DNA from: Pseudomonas rustica
Lineage (GTDB): Bacteria > Pseudomonadota > Gammaproteobacteria > Pseudomonadales > Pseudomonadaceae
Length of the DNA: 64,000 bases
Reading direction: 5' to 3'
NCBI RefSeq assembly: GCF_018336155.1
Contig: NZ_JAGYHF010000003.1
Span: forward strand, 186,001-250,000
This document shows positions 36,773-44,281 of this stretch, piece by piece (position 1 is the stretch's first letter; each line of letters opens with the position of its first letter). A model generated the notes under the pieces. The model did no database searches and was not told the DNA's origin. It worked only from the letters and a program-made list of their open reading frames with translations. The position numbers and the translations under genes are program-made.

Positions 36773-37695
36773 TTGGCGGCCCCTTGGTACGGCTGGGTTT
36801 CATGCCAGTGACGCGCGATGTCGACGCGACGGCTGAACCACACCTGTTCATGACTTTTGGCGTATTCGATAAAGCGTTTGAGCGAAGCGATGCGACCCGG
36901 ACGGCCGATCAAGCGGCAGTGCAGACCGATCGAGAGCATTTTCGGTGCTTCAGCGCCTTCGGCGTAGAGCACGTCGAACGCGTCTTTGAGGTATTCGAAG
37001 AAGTCGTCACCCTTGTTGAAACCCTGTACTTGCGTGAAGCGCATGTCGTTGGTGTCGAGGGTGTACGGGATCACCAGATGCGGCTTGCCGGTCGGGTTGT
37101 TCGGTTCCCAGTAGGGCAGGTCATCGTCGTAGGTGTCGCAGTCGTAGAGGAAACCGCCTTCTTCCATCACCAGACGACGGGTGTTCGGGCCAGTGCGGCC
37201 GGTGTACCAGCCCAGTGGGCGCTCACCGGTGATTTCGGTAAGGATGCGGATCGCTTCGAGCATGTGCTCGCGTTCCTGCGCTTCGTCCATGTACTGGTAG
37301 TCGATCCAGCGGTAGCCGTGGCTGCAGATCTCGTGACCGGCATCGACCATCGCGCGGATCACATCCGGGTGGCGCTGGGCGGCCATGGCCACGGCGAAGA
37401 TGGTCAACGGAATGTCGAATTCCTTGAACAGTTTCAGGATCCGCCAGACGCCGGCACGGCTGCCATACTCGTAAAGCGATTCCATGCTCATGTTGCGCGC
37501 GCCTTGCAGCGGCTGAGCAGCAACCATTTCAGACAGGAACGCTTCGGATTCTTTGTCGCCGTGCAGAATGTTGCGCTCGCCGCCTTCTTCGTAATTGAGT
37601 ACGAAGGACAGGGCGATGCGGGCATTGCCCGGCCAGTGTGGGTGAGGAGGGTTACTGCCGTAACCGATCAGGTCGCGTGGGTAGTCAGCGCTCAC
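36769..37695 (-). CDS. puuE: Allantoinase PuuE, polysaccharide-deacetylase type
   Basis: 308 residues. Starts MSADYPRDLIGYGSNPPHPHWPG; carries SFVLNYEEGGERN (about 30-42), the histidine-containing HEICSHGYRWIDYQ (about 115-128) and a late LSIGLHCRLIGRPGR (about 255-269). This cofactor-light form replaces the amidohydrolase-type AllB and opens the hydantoin ring of allantoin to give allantoate. First gene of the minus-strand purine operon; a perfect TTGTATACAA palindrome lies 96 bases upstream. Confidence 0.95.
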   Translation of the reverse strand: MSADYPRDLIGYGSNPPHPHWPGNARIALSFVLNYEEGGERNILHGDKESEAFLSEMVAAQPLQGARNMSMESLYEYGSRAGVWRILKLFKEFDIPLTIFAVAMAAQRHPDVIRAMVDAGHEICSHGYRWIDYQYMDEAQEREHMLEAIRILTEITGERPLGWYTGRTGPNTRRLVMEEGGFLYDCDTYDDDLPYWEPNNPTGKPHLVIPYTLDTNDMRFTQVQGFNKGDDFFEYLKDAFDVLYAEGAEAPKMLSIGLHCRLIGRPGRIASLKRFIEYAKSHEQVWFSRRVDIARHWHETQPYQGAAK

Positions 37696-37790
37696 TGCAG
37701 TCTTCCTTCTTATTCATGACTTGTTCAAAGTCGGGATTTTGTGGCGGCCTGGCGGTGAGTGAACAGGCTGGCGTCACAGCGATGGGCTGA

Positions 37791-37800
37791 TTGTATACAA
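37791..37800. promoter_or_regulatory. Palindrome TTGTATACAA upstream of puuE
   Basis: Perfect 10-base palindrome of the TTGTnnACAA form bound by FadR/FCD-type GntR regulators. Similar sites at 37996 and 40881. Confidence 0.6.
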
Positions 37801-37995
37801 CTTTAATCGCAATTTGTAAGCCTGAATTTTCGCATTTTTCACCGACTGTCATCTTTTACTGCTATTGGCGTGAGCCTGCAAGAAACCTGCCTGACCCGTC
37901 AGCTTATGGATAGGAGGTTCAATGAATAGGCGCGTTGCTGGCAGATCAAGGGGAAACGCCCGAATGGCGGGGGTGATGTGAAAAATGTCGTTTTT

Positions 37996-38007
37996 ATTGT
38001 GTACAAT
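37996..38007. promoter_or_regulatory. Palindrome ATTGTGTACAAT upstream of hiuH
   Basis: 10 of 12 positions symmetric; the same core as at 37791. It lies 132-143 bases before the hiuH ATG. Confidence 0.6.
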
Positions 38008-38138
38008 TTTTTTGAAAAGTGTCTTAATCAGTCGCTCGCCGCAGCTTTTCGTGCTCCGAATCGGTGCGGTCTCCTTTTCAACTGACTTCGGGAGGCGCGA
38101 AGTCTGACTGCTTCCACGCAGGCAGGCGCGCAGAATCA

Positions 38139-38492
38139 ATGGGACGTTTGACTACACACGTTTTGGACGCTGCACACGGTTGCCCGGGCAGTTCGATCAA
38201 GGTCGAACTGTACCGCGTTGAAGGTTCGCAACTGGAATTGGTCGCCAGTGCGATTACCAACAGCGATGGCCGGGTCGATGCACCGCTGCTGCAAGGCGAT
38301 GATTATCGTACCGGCGTTTATCAGGTTCAGTTCCACGCGGGCGATTACTACCGCGCCCGTGGTGTTCAGTTGCCGGAACCGGCCTTTCTGGACGTGGTTG
38401 TGCTGCGCTTCGGCATCTCTGCCGAACAGGATCACTACCATGTTCCGTTGCTGATTTCGCCGTACAGCTATTCCACGTACCGGGGCAGCTGA
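38139..38492 (+). CDS. hiuH: 5-hydroxyisourate hydrolase (transthyretin-like)
   Basis: 117 residues from the ATG at 38139, chosen because MGRLTTHVLDAAHGCPG is the conserved family start; the frame upstream is open but unsupported. The C-terminal tetrapeptide YRGS and the histidine in TTHVLD are the diagnostic active-site features separating HIU hydrolases from transthyretin. No signal peptide, so cytoplasmic. It hydrolyses the PuuD product to OHCU. Transcribed opposite to the rest of the purine genes from a shared control region and followed by a strong terminator. Confidence 0.95.
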   Translation: MGRLTTHVLDAAHGCPGSSIKVELYRVEGSQLELVASAITNSDGRVDAPLLQGDDYRTGVYQVQFHAGDYYRARGVQLPEPAFLDVVVLRFGISAEQDHYHVPLLISPYSYSTYRGS

Positions 38493-38550
38493 CCCCCAAG
38501 CAGCTGCCCCCACCGGGAAGCGACTGCGCATATAGCTTCTTTGGTCTTTC

Positions 38551-38576
38551 GCCCGCCCACACTGCGGGCTTTTTTT
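38551..38576 (+). terminator. Rho-independent terminator after hiuH
   Basis: GCCCGC (38551-38556) pairs with GCGGGC (38564-38569), followed by seven T. Confidence 0.88.
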
Positions 38577-38603
38577 CGTCCTTGAGAAAGTGGTGTCTGG
38601 TCT

Positions 38604-38677
38604 GACGCCTTCGCGAGCAAGCCCGCTCCCACAGGTGGAACGCATTCCAAATGTGGGAGCGGGCTTGCTCGCGAAGC
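38604..38677. repeat. REP pair, inverted (family 1)
   Basis: TTCGCGAGCAAGCCCGCTCC (38610-38629) faces an inverted copy at 38653-38675. Between convergent hiuH and the LysE-type gene. Confidence 0.9.
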
Positions 38678-38685
38678 TTTGGCTG

Positions 38686-39312
38686 TTAGCGGCTCAACAG
38701 GGATGCAGCACCCGCACCACTGAACAACCCGGCACTGATCCGGTTAAACCAACTCTGCCCCTTGCCACTGCGCAGATACCGCGCCGCCCCATGCGCACCC
38801 AGCCCGTAAGCCAGTTTGCAGCACAGATCGAGCACCACCCACGTCGCAATCATGATTAGCAACTGCGGCAAAAACGGCTGCTGCGCGCTGAGGAACTGCG
38901 GCAGAAACGCGGCGAAGAACAGAATGTCCTTCGGGTTGCTCGCGCCCAGCACAAACGCGCGCCCGAACAAGGTGCGAAAGCGCGGCGTCGGTGCCGCCTG
39001 AGGCACTTCAGCGCCTACCGAGGGCTGACGCGATTGCTGCCAGCTCTGCCAGGCGAGGTAGAACAGATACAGCGCACCGACGATTTTCAGCGCGCTGAAC
39101 AACTGCTCTGACGCCAACAGCAGGGCGCCCAGTCCCAAAGCCGAAGCACTGAGCAAACAGATCGACGCAATCACGCCACCCAAAAACGCCGGGTAAGAAC
39201 GGCGCAAACCGTAATTCAGACTGTTGCTGATCATCAGCAATGACAGTGGCCCCGGAATCAGGATCACCACCAACGCAGCGCCGCTGAACAGCAGCCAGGT
39301 TTCCAGACTCAT
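38686..39312 (-). CDS. LysE/RhtB-family amino-acid exporter
   Basis: 208 residues from the ATG at 39312, which has an excellent GGAGGAAAG site; the longer open frame upstream runs into the permease terminator. Six membrane helices, with the family motif ILIPGPLSLLMISNSLNYG (about 17-35) and GASNPKDILFFAAFLPQF (about 127-144). Members export amino acids or derivatives across the inner membrane. Substrate unknown. It sits within the purine cluster but shows no clear pathway link. Confidence 0.88.
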   Translation of the reverse strand: MSLETWLLFSGAALVVILIPGPLSLLMISNSLNYGLRRSYPAFLGGVIASICLLSASALGLGALLLASEQLFSALKIVGALYLFYLAWQSWQQSRQPSVGAEVPQAAPTPRFRTLFGRAFVLGASNPKDILFFAAFLPQFLSAQQPFLPQLLIMIATWVVLDLCCKLAYGLGAHGAARYLRSGKGQSWFNRISAGLFSGAGAASLLSR

Positions 39313-39347
39313 CACTTTCCTCCTTTTTTGTTGTACTGAAAAATGCA

Positions 39348-39379
39348 CAAAAGCCCCACCCGTGAGGGTGAGGCAGTTT
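39348..39379 (-). terminator. Terminator after the AzgA-type permease
   Basis: GCCCCACCC (39353-39361) pairs with GGGTGAGGC (39366-39374) with one mismatch; on the minus strand it is followed by TTTTG. It separates the permease from the LysE gene. Confidence 0.75.
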
Positions 39380-39401
39380 TGAAGCCTGAACCGCGTAGCG
39401 C

Positions 39402-40751
39402 TTACAGGAAGATGAACTTGGCGATGAAGATCGCGCAGAGCACCCACAGGCTCACGGAGATTTCCTTGTACTTGCCGGTACCGGCCTTCAGCGCCACGTA
39501 GGTGATGAAGCCCAGTGCGATACCGTCGGCGACCGAGAAGGTCAGCGGCATCATGATGGCGGTGACGATTGCCGGGATGGCATCGGTGGCTTCGTCCCAC
39601 TCGATGTGGGCCATGCCGCCCATCATCAGCATTGCCACGTAGATCAATGCACCGGCGGTGGCGTAAGCGGGAATCATGCCGGCCAGCGGTGCGAAAAACA
39701 TTGCCGCTATAAATAGCACACCTACGGTCACTGCGGTAAGACCAGTCCGACCACCAGCGGCCACACCGGCAGCACTTTCTACATAACTTGTTACTGGCGG
39801 AACGCCGACCACCGCACCGAATACGCTGGAAGCACTGTCGGCTTTCATCGCGCGGGAGAGGTTTTCGATGCGGCCGTCAGCGCCGACCAGATTGGCGCGC
39901 TGAGCAACGCCCATCAGCGTACCGGCGGTGTCGAACATGTGTACAAAGAGGAAGGCCAACACCACGCTGATCATGCTGACGTTAAACACGCCGGCCACGT
40001 TCATCGCCATGAAGGTCGGCGCCAGACTTGGCGGCGTCGACATGATCCCTTCGTAATGCACGATGCCCAGACCCCAACCGGCGAGGGTTACGGTGATGAT
40101 GCTGATGAGGATCGCGCCGAAGATTTTGTGGTAGCTGAGGATCGCAATCATCAGGAAGCAGATGGCGGCGAGCAGCGGGCCGGGTTCACGCAGGGAACCG
40201 AGCTTGATCAGCGTCGCCGGGCTGTCGACGACAATGCCAGCGGTTTTCAGGCCGATCAAACCGAGGAACAGACCCACACCGGCACCCATCGCAAAGCGCA
40301 GGCTGACCGGAATACTGTTGAGCAGCCACTCACGAATCCGCGAGAAGGTCAGGATCATGAACAACACGCCGGAAACAAACACCGCACCCAGCGCGGTTTC
40401 CCAGTTGTAGCCCATGGTGCCGACCACGGTGTACGTGAAGAACGCGTTGAGGCCCATGCCCGGCGCCAGGCCGACTGGCCAGTTGGCGTACAGGCCCATC
40501 AACAGGCAGCCCAGTGCGGCGGCGATACAGGTGGCGACGAACGCCGCACCGTGGTCAATCCCGGCATCGGCCATGATGTTCGGGTTGACGAAGATGATGT
40601 AAGCCATGGTGATGAAGGTTGTCAGACCGGCAATCAGCTCGGTCTTCACCGTGGTGCCATGCAAGCTGAGTTTGAACAAGCGCTCCAGCAGGCCAGTGCG
40701 TAATGGCGGCGAGAGATCCAGCGTCGATGCTTCGGATTTGCGGCTTTCCAC
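39402..40751 (-). CDS. AzgA-type purine permease (NCS2/GhxP family)
   Basis: 449 residues with about thirteen membrane helices. Signatures: ELIAGLTTFITMAYIIFVNP (about 38-57), GLAPGMGLNAFFTYTVV (about 92-108) and the late FVHMFDTAGTLMGVAQRANL (about 268-287). Members import hypoxanthine, guanine or adenine. It lies near, but separately transcribed from, the urate degradation operon. The palindrome TTTGTGTACAAA at 40881, matching two sites in the puuE-hiuH control region, lies 130 bases upstream and suggests joint regulation. Exact base preference cannot be read from sequence. Confidence 0.9.
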   Translation of the reverse strand: MESRKSEASTLDLSPPLRTGLLERLFKLSLHGTTVKTELIAGLTTFITMAYIIFVNPNIMADAGIDHGAAFVATCIAAALGCLLMGLYANWPVGLAPGMGLNAFFTYTVVGTMGYNWETALGAVFVSGVLFMILTFSRIREWLLNSIPVSLRFAMGAGVGLFLGLIGLKTAGIVVDSPATLIKLGSLREPGPLLAAICFLMIAILSYHKIFGAILISIITVTLAGWGLGIVHYEGIMSTPPSLAPTFMAMNVAGVFNVSMISVVLAFLFVHMFDTAGTLMGVAQRANLVGADGRIENLSRAMKADSASSVFGAVVGVPPVTSYVESAAGVAAGGRTGLTAVTVGVLFIAAMFFAPLAGMIPAYATAGALIYVAMLMMGGMAHIEWDEATDAIPAIVTAIMMPLTFSVADGIALGFITYVALKAGTGKYKEISVSLWVLCAIFIAKFIFL

Positions 40752-40880
40752 AGCGAGTACTCCTCAAGAGTTTTATTGTTATTTCCAGGGCCGGACCCAT
40801 GAGGGGTGGCAGCGGCCCTTTGAGGCACTTGCGAATTTGTTGACCATGCGGTCAGGAACTCGCACGCTGTGGATTATGCT

Positions 40881-40892
40881 TTTGTGTACAAA
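40881..40892. promoter_or_regulatory. Palindrome TTTGTGTACAAA upstream of the purine permease
   Basis: 10 of 12 positions symmetric, with the same TTGTRTACAA core as at 37791 and 37996. The surrounding 292-base gap (40752-41043) otherwise holds a REP pair and AT-rich promoter-like sequence. Confidence 0.6.
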
Positions 40893-40960
40893 TAAAGCAA
40901 ATATTGTTTTTGGTTTTGTTTACGAAAGTTCCATTGATAGGGATATATCGTCTGTTCGAA

Positions 40961-41033
40961 CGCCTTCGCGAGCAAGCCCGCTCCCACATTTGAAATGCGT
41001 TCCCCCTGTGGGAGCGGGCTTGCTCGCGAAGAG
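40961..41033. repeat. REP pair, inverted (family 1)
   Basis: TTCGCGAGCAAGCCCGCTCC (40965-40984) faces an inverted copy at 41008-41030. Between the MarR gene and the permease. Confidence 0.9.
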
Positions 41034-41043
41034 GCCGGCCCAT

Positions 41044-41490
41044 TCAATCGAGAACTGTCTGACTGTTCCCCAGCGCCAGATTCACCGCCAACCACCCATT
41101 CACCGCCGCCTCCCCAGCCTCGGCAAACACCCGCTCCAGCAACTTCACCTGCTCACGCCGCAACGCCTGCTCAAACTTCGCACCTTCCGCCGTCAATTCC
41201 AGCAGCCGTTTACGCTTGTCCGCCTCCGACGCCACGCTGTCGACCAATTGCATTTCCTGCAACTGCCGCAACGGCATGTTCAGCGCCTGCTTGCTCACGC
41301 CGAGCAAGCCAAGCAATTCCTTCACGCTCAAATTCGGATAACGCGCGATGAAAAACACGATGCGCTGATGCACCCGCGACAACCCGCGGCGCTCGAGCAT
41401 TTCGTCAGCCTTGGCGGTGAACGCCTGATAGCCGAAGAAAAACGCTTCCATCGCCTGTTGCTGGCTCGTTGGGTTTTTAAGGTCAAGCAT
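41044..41490 (-). CDS. MarR-family transcriptional regulator
   Basis: 148 residues from ATG 41490; a TTG six codons upstream (41508) is the alternative. Winged helix core: LSVKELLGLLGVSKQALNMPL (recognition region, about 55-74) and a wing with ASEADKRKRLLELT. Dimeric DNA-binding regulator, cytoplasmic. It is divergent from an aminotransferase gene; a perfect inverted repeat AGTCAA-N5-TTGACT lies between the two starts and is the likely operator. The inducing ligand is unknown. Confidence 0.88.
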   Translation of the reverse strand: MLDLKNPTSQQQAMEAFFFGYQAFTAKADEMLERRGLSRVHQRIVFFIARYPNLSVKELLGLLGVSKQALNMPLRQLQEMQLVDSVASEADKRKRLLELTAEGAKFEQALRREQVKLLERVFAEAGEAAVNGWLAVNLALGNSQTVLD

Positions 41491-41522
41491 GTTGACGTAC
41501 TCGCTCAAGCTGTCGTAATTTC

Positions 41523-41539
41523 AGTCAACCAGTTTGACT
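41523..41539. promoter_or_regulatory. Inverted repeat AGTCAA-N5-TTGACT, probable MarR operator
   Basis: Perfect 6-base half-sites separated by CCAGT. It lies 33 bases before the regulator's ATG and 34 before the aminotransferase ATG, so one dimer could control both. Confidence 0.65.
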
Positions 41540-41572
41540 CATTTTAAACCTGCCTCGCTACCGGTGACCTCC

Positions 41573-42739
41573 ATGGCTTTTTCCGAACGTGTCTCGCGCC
41601 TTAAAAGTTCTTTGATCCGTGAAATCCTCGCCGCCGCCCAGCGTCCTGAGGTGATGTCGTTTGCTGGAGGTTTGCCCGCCGAAGCTATGTTGCCGAAAGT
41701 CGAATGGGCGGACATGCCGCTGGCGCTCGGTCAATACGGCATGAGCGAAGGCGAACCGGCGTTGCGCGAAGCGTTGGCGGCGGAGGCGAGGGCGCTCGGT
41801 CTGGATTGTCAGGCCAGTCAGGTATTGGTGGTCAGCGGCTCCCAGCAAACCCTCGATCTGGCGGCCAAGCTGTACATCGACAAAGGCACGGAAATTCTGC
41901 TCGAAGCGCCGACCTATCTGGCCGCGCTGCAAATCTTCCAGCTGTTCGGCGCCGATTGCCTGACCGTGCCGCAAGAGTCCGACGGCCCGAACCTGGCGCA
42001 CTTGCGTAATCGTCTGGAACAGCATCGTCCGGCGTTCATCTACCTGATCCCGACCTTTCAGAACCCATCAGCCGTGCGTTACAGCGAAGCCAAACGCGCT
42101 GCAGTCGCCGCATTGCTCGATGAATTCGGCGTGACCTTGATCGAAGACGAGCCCTACCGCGAACTGACCTTCGACGGCGGCAGCGCCAAACCGATTGCCG
42201 GACGCTTGCAGAAATCCAGCTGGATCTACACCGGCACCGTGTCGAAAACCCTGCTGCCGGGTTTGCGCGTTGGCTATCTGATCGCCAGCCCGGATCTGTT
42301 TCCGCATTTGCTTAAACTCAAGCAATCGGCGGATCTGCACACCAACCGCATCGGCCAGTGGCAGGCGCTGCAATGGATCGGCACAGAGAAATATCAGCAG
42401 CATTTGAGTGAGTTGCGTGGGTTCTATCGCCAGCGACGCGATGCGTTTCAATCGGCACTGGAAACGCACTTTGCCGATTTGGCAGATTGGAACATGCCGC
42501 AGGGCGGGCTGTTTTTCTGGCTGACGTTGAAGCAACCGCTGGATACGCGAACGCTATTGAATGAGGCGTTGGCCAATGATGTGGCGTTTATGCCGGGCGA
42601 GCCGTTCTTCCCGGAGCCGGATAATCATCATGGGCACTTGCGTTTGAATTTCAGCCATATTGATCCGGCGCGGCTGGATGAAGGGTTGAAGCGGCTGGCT
42701 GCGGTGGTGCGGCAGGCGCAGATAAATAAAGCGGCCTGA
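41573..42739 (+). CDS. PLP-dependent aminotransferase, class I/II
   Basis: 388 residues from the ATG at 41573; the earlier in-frame TTG lies inside the putative operator. The PLP-binding lysine is in GTVSKTLLPGLRVGYL (lysine near 223), preceded by IYLIPTFQNPSAVRYS (about 158-173) and the aspartate in EDEPYREL near 194. It resembles the 2-aminoadipate aminotransferase (LysN/ARO8) and MocR-aminotransferase subgroup. Cytoplasmic. Controlled locally by the divergent MarR gene, so it probably handles an inducible amino-acid substrate, not determined here. Confidence 0.88.
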   Translation: MAFSERVSRLKSSLIREILAAAQRPEVMSFAGGLPAEAMLPKVEWADMPLALGQYGMSEGEPALREALAAEARALGLDCQASQVLVVSGSQQTLDLAAKLYIDKGTEILLEAPTYLAALQIFQLFGADCLTVPQESDGPNLAHLRNRLEQHRPAFIYLIPTFQNPSAVRYSEAKRAAVAALLDEFGVTLIEDEPYRELTFDGGSAKPIAGRLQKSSWIYTGTVSKTLLPGLRVGYLIASPDLFPHLLKLKQSADLHTNRIGQWQALQWIGTEKYQQHLSELRGFYRQRRDAFQSALETHFADLADWNMPQGGLFFWLTLKQPLDTRTLLNEALANDVAFMPGEPFFPEPDNHHGHLRLNFSHIDPARLDEGLKRLAAVVRQAQINKAA

Positions 42740-42743
42740 TAAA

Positions 42744-42779
42744 AACAAATAAACCGGCTCAAGGGCCGGTTTATTTTTG
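42744..42779. terminator. Bidirectional terminator after the aminotransferase
   Basis: AAATAAACCGGC (42747-42758) pairs with GCCGGTTTATTT (42765-42776), followed by T on the plus strand and by T on the minus strand. Confidence 0.9.
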
Positions 42780-42804
42780 TCTGGGATTTTAGGTGCCTGG
42801 GAGG

Positions 42805-42882
42805 GCCTCTTCGCGAGCAAGCCCGCTCCCACAGGGGAATGCATTTCAAATTGTGGGAGCGGGCTTGCTCGCGAAGGCGTCA
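42805..42882. repeat. REP pair, inverted (family 1)
   Basis: TTCGCGAGCAAGCCCGCTCC (42810-42829) faces an inverted copy at 42854-42878. Between convergent genes. Confidence 0.9.
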
Positions 42883-42902
42883 GTCAGCACGACAACAAAA
42901 TA

Positions 42903-43274
42903 TCAGACCGCAGCAAATCGCTTATCCAGATAATCAATAATCACCTTCGACTCATACATCCACGTCGTCTGCCCATTCTCTTCAATCCGCAGGCAAGGCA
43001 CCTTGATCCGGCCGCCCTGTTCCAGCAGCGCTTGACGATCCTGCTCATTGTTCTTCGCATCCTTCAGCGCCACCGGCACATTCAGACGACGCAACGTACG
43101 GCGGGTTTTCACGCAGAACGGGCAGGCGTGAAACTGATACAGGGTCAGATCTTTCGCGGCAGCGTCCACTTGAGCCTGAGCAGCGGCGGGGCGCTTTTTC
43201 TTGCCCGGACGGGTGAGGAAGTCGATGAAGATAACCAGTTGGCCGAGGCCGACACGAAGCGCTTTGACGAACAC
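42903..43274 (-). CDS. Glutaredoxin-like / GST N-terminal domain protein
   Basis: 123 residues starting at GTG 43274 with GAGG upstream. An N-terminal hydrophobic helix (about 5-21) and a basic linker precede a thioredoxin-fold domain with the redox motif CPFC (about 51-54), the cis-proline in IKVPCLR (about 90-96) and an ESKVIIDYL stretch. Glutaredoxin family; it should carry out glutathione-dependent thiol exchange, possibly attached to the membrane by the N-terminal helix. Downstream of folE on the same strand but separated by a strong terminator. Confidence 0.85.
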   Translation of the reverse strand: MFVKALRVGLGQLVIFIDFLTRPGKKKRPAAAQAQVDAAAKDLTLYQFHACPFCVKTRRTLRRLNVPVALKDAKNNEQDRQALLEQGGRIKVPCLRIEENGQTTWMYESKVIIDYLDKRFAAV

Positions 43275-43332
43275 GTTGAAAGCCTCACGGTGCAGATTGA
43301 GAAAGGCGCGCAGCTTACCCGATTTTTCACGG

Positions 43333-43369
43333 GCGAAAAAAAACCGGCGATGAATGCCGGTTTTTTTCG
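43333..43369. terminator. Bidirectional terminator after folE
   Basis: AACCGGC (42-48 of 433xx) pairs with GCCGGTT (43356-43362), with A run before and seven T after, so it works on either strand and ends the folE message. Confidence 0.88.
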
Positions 43370-43378
43370 TGCGGCGCG

Positions 43379-43939
43379 TTACTTGATCAGGCTGAGAAAC
43401 TCGCTGCGGGTGGCAGCGTTCTCACGGAACTCACCGAGCATCACCGAAGTGATCATCGACGAATTCTGCTTCTCGACACCGCGCATCATCATGCACATGT
43501 GCTTGGCCTCGATCACTACGGCAACGCCCAGTGCGCCGGTCACTTGCATGATGGCGTCGGCGATCTGGCGGCTGAGGTTTTCCTGAATCTGCAGACGACG
43601 CGCGTACATGTCGACGATGCGCGCAACCTTCGACAGGCCCAGCACTTTGCCGCTCGGGATGTACGCAACGTGCGCCTTGCCGATGAACGGCAGCATGTGG
43701 TGTTCGCACAACGAGTACAGCTCGATGTCCTTGACCAGCACCATTTCGCTGTTGTCGGAGCTGAACAGGGCACCATTGGTGACCTCTTCAAGCGTTTGTT
43801 CATAACCGCGGCAGAGGTACTGCATGGCTTTGGCGGCACGCTTCGGCGTGTCGAGCAGGCCCTCGCGGGAGACGTCCTCGCCCAGTTGGCCGAGAATCGC
43901 GGTGTAGTTCTGTTCCAGTGTCACAGAGGCTGATTCCAT
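43379..43939 (-). CDS. folE: GTP cyclohydrolase I
   Basis: 186 residues from ATG 43939; the open frame continues upstream, but that part is an integrase remnant. Zinc and catalytic motifs: [22 protein letters not shown] contains the Cys-His-His site (about 77-82), and [11 protein letters not shown] and [12 protein letters not shown] lie near 123 and 145. It converts GTP to dihydroneopterin triphosphate, the first step of folate and pterin synthesis. Cytoplasmic. In PAO1 the comparable gene (PA1674) is, by recall, next to the Smr protein gene; here a fimbrial operon lies between. Confidence 0.95.
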   Translation of the reverse strand: MESASVTLEQNYTAILGQLGEDVSREGLLDTPKRAAKAMQYLCRGYEQTLEEVTNGALFSSDNSEMVLVKDIELYSLCEHHMLPFIGKAHVAYIPSGKVLGLSKVARIVDMYARRLQIQENLSRQIADAIMQVTGALGVAVVIEAKHMCMMMRGVEKQNSSMITSVMLGEFRENAATRSEFLSLIK

Positions 43940-44011
43940 AAGGGTTTCAGAGGGGTACTGTTTTGTGTCTGTACCAATTGTGTGCCAAGCAGCTGTTTCA
44001 GGCTGAATGAC

Positions 44012-44089
44012 AATAAACGCAGGGTTCATACCCGCCATGGCGCACATGGTAGCGTAAGTGTGTCGGCAGTTGTATGGCCGGTGGGCGCG
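44012..44089 (-). pseudogene. Remnant of a tyrosine recombinase (integrase) C-terminus
   Basis: In frame upstream of folE, the minus strand reads [20 protein letters not shown] then PAFI. RHTYATM with preceding arginine and following GMNPAFI is the catalytic box II of phage/island-type tyrosine recombinases. The match breaks off right after PAFI (a normal integrase continues QLGHS), and about 15 codons further upstream an in-frame stop appears. So only about 26 residues of the gene survive. Confidence 0.8.
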
Positions 44090-44157
44090 AAGGGCCAATT
44101 CTGGCCGCGTATCCGCATGCTGGAAGTTTTATCAATTCCACATTTTCTTTCTGGGAA

Positions 44158-44171
44158 TAGGAAATTTCCTA
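44158..44171. promoter_or_regulatory. Perfect palindrome TAGGAAATTTCCTA upstream of the fimbrial operon
   Basis: Two inverted TTTCCTA heptads, the form of BvgA-type sites and close to the RcsAB box (TAAGAATATTCCTA). It lies 110-124 bases before the pilin ATG; fimbrial promoters are classic targets of such NarL-family response regulators. Confidence 0.6.
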
Positions 44172-44281
44172 CAGTGTTCTTGGGCGTTCCTCGGCAAAGT
44201 TTCTCCCCTCGAAAACATCGAGATGTCTGCCGCTAGCAAGTTTTGACGGCAGAGGGGACTGACTGACAGGAATTCAACCCA

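Larger units (their letters stand above)
37696..38138. promoter_or_regulatory. Divergent control region of the purine catabolism genes
   Basis: 443 bases between the puuE and hiuH starts, AT-richer than its surroundings. It contains two copies of TTGTRTACAA (annotated separately), one nearer each gene. Open frames here do not look coding. No purine riboswitch fold was recognised. Confidence 0.7.
43940..44281. other. 342-base gap between folE and the fimbrial operon
   Basis: Holds the integrase remnant (44012-44089), an AT-rich stretch from about 44125, and the palindrome TAGGAAATTTCCTA at 44158. It must carry the folE and fimbrial promoters in opposite directions. Confidence 0.7.

Noticed and set aside
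40752..41043. Possible purine riboswitch before the permease gene
   Set aside because: No conserved loop-loop core was recognisable and such riboswitches are not usual in pseudomonads; an operator-like palindrome explains control better.
43940..44098. N-terminal extension of FolE
   Set aside because: It matches an integrase fragment and not GTP cyclohydrolase; the family start is at 43939.
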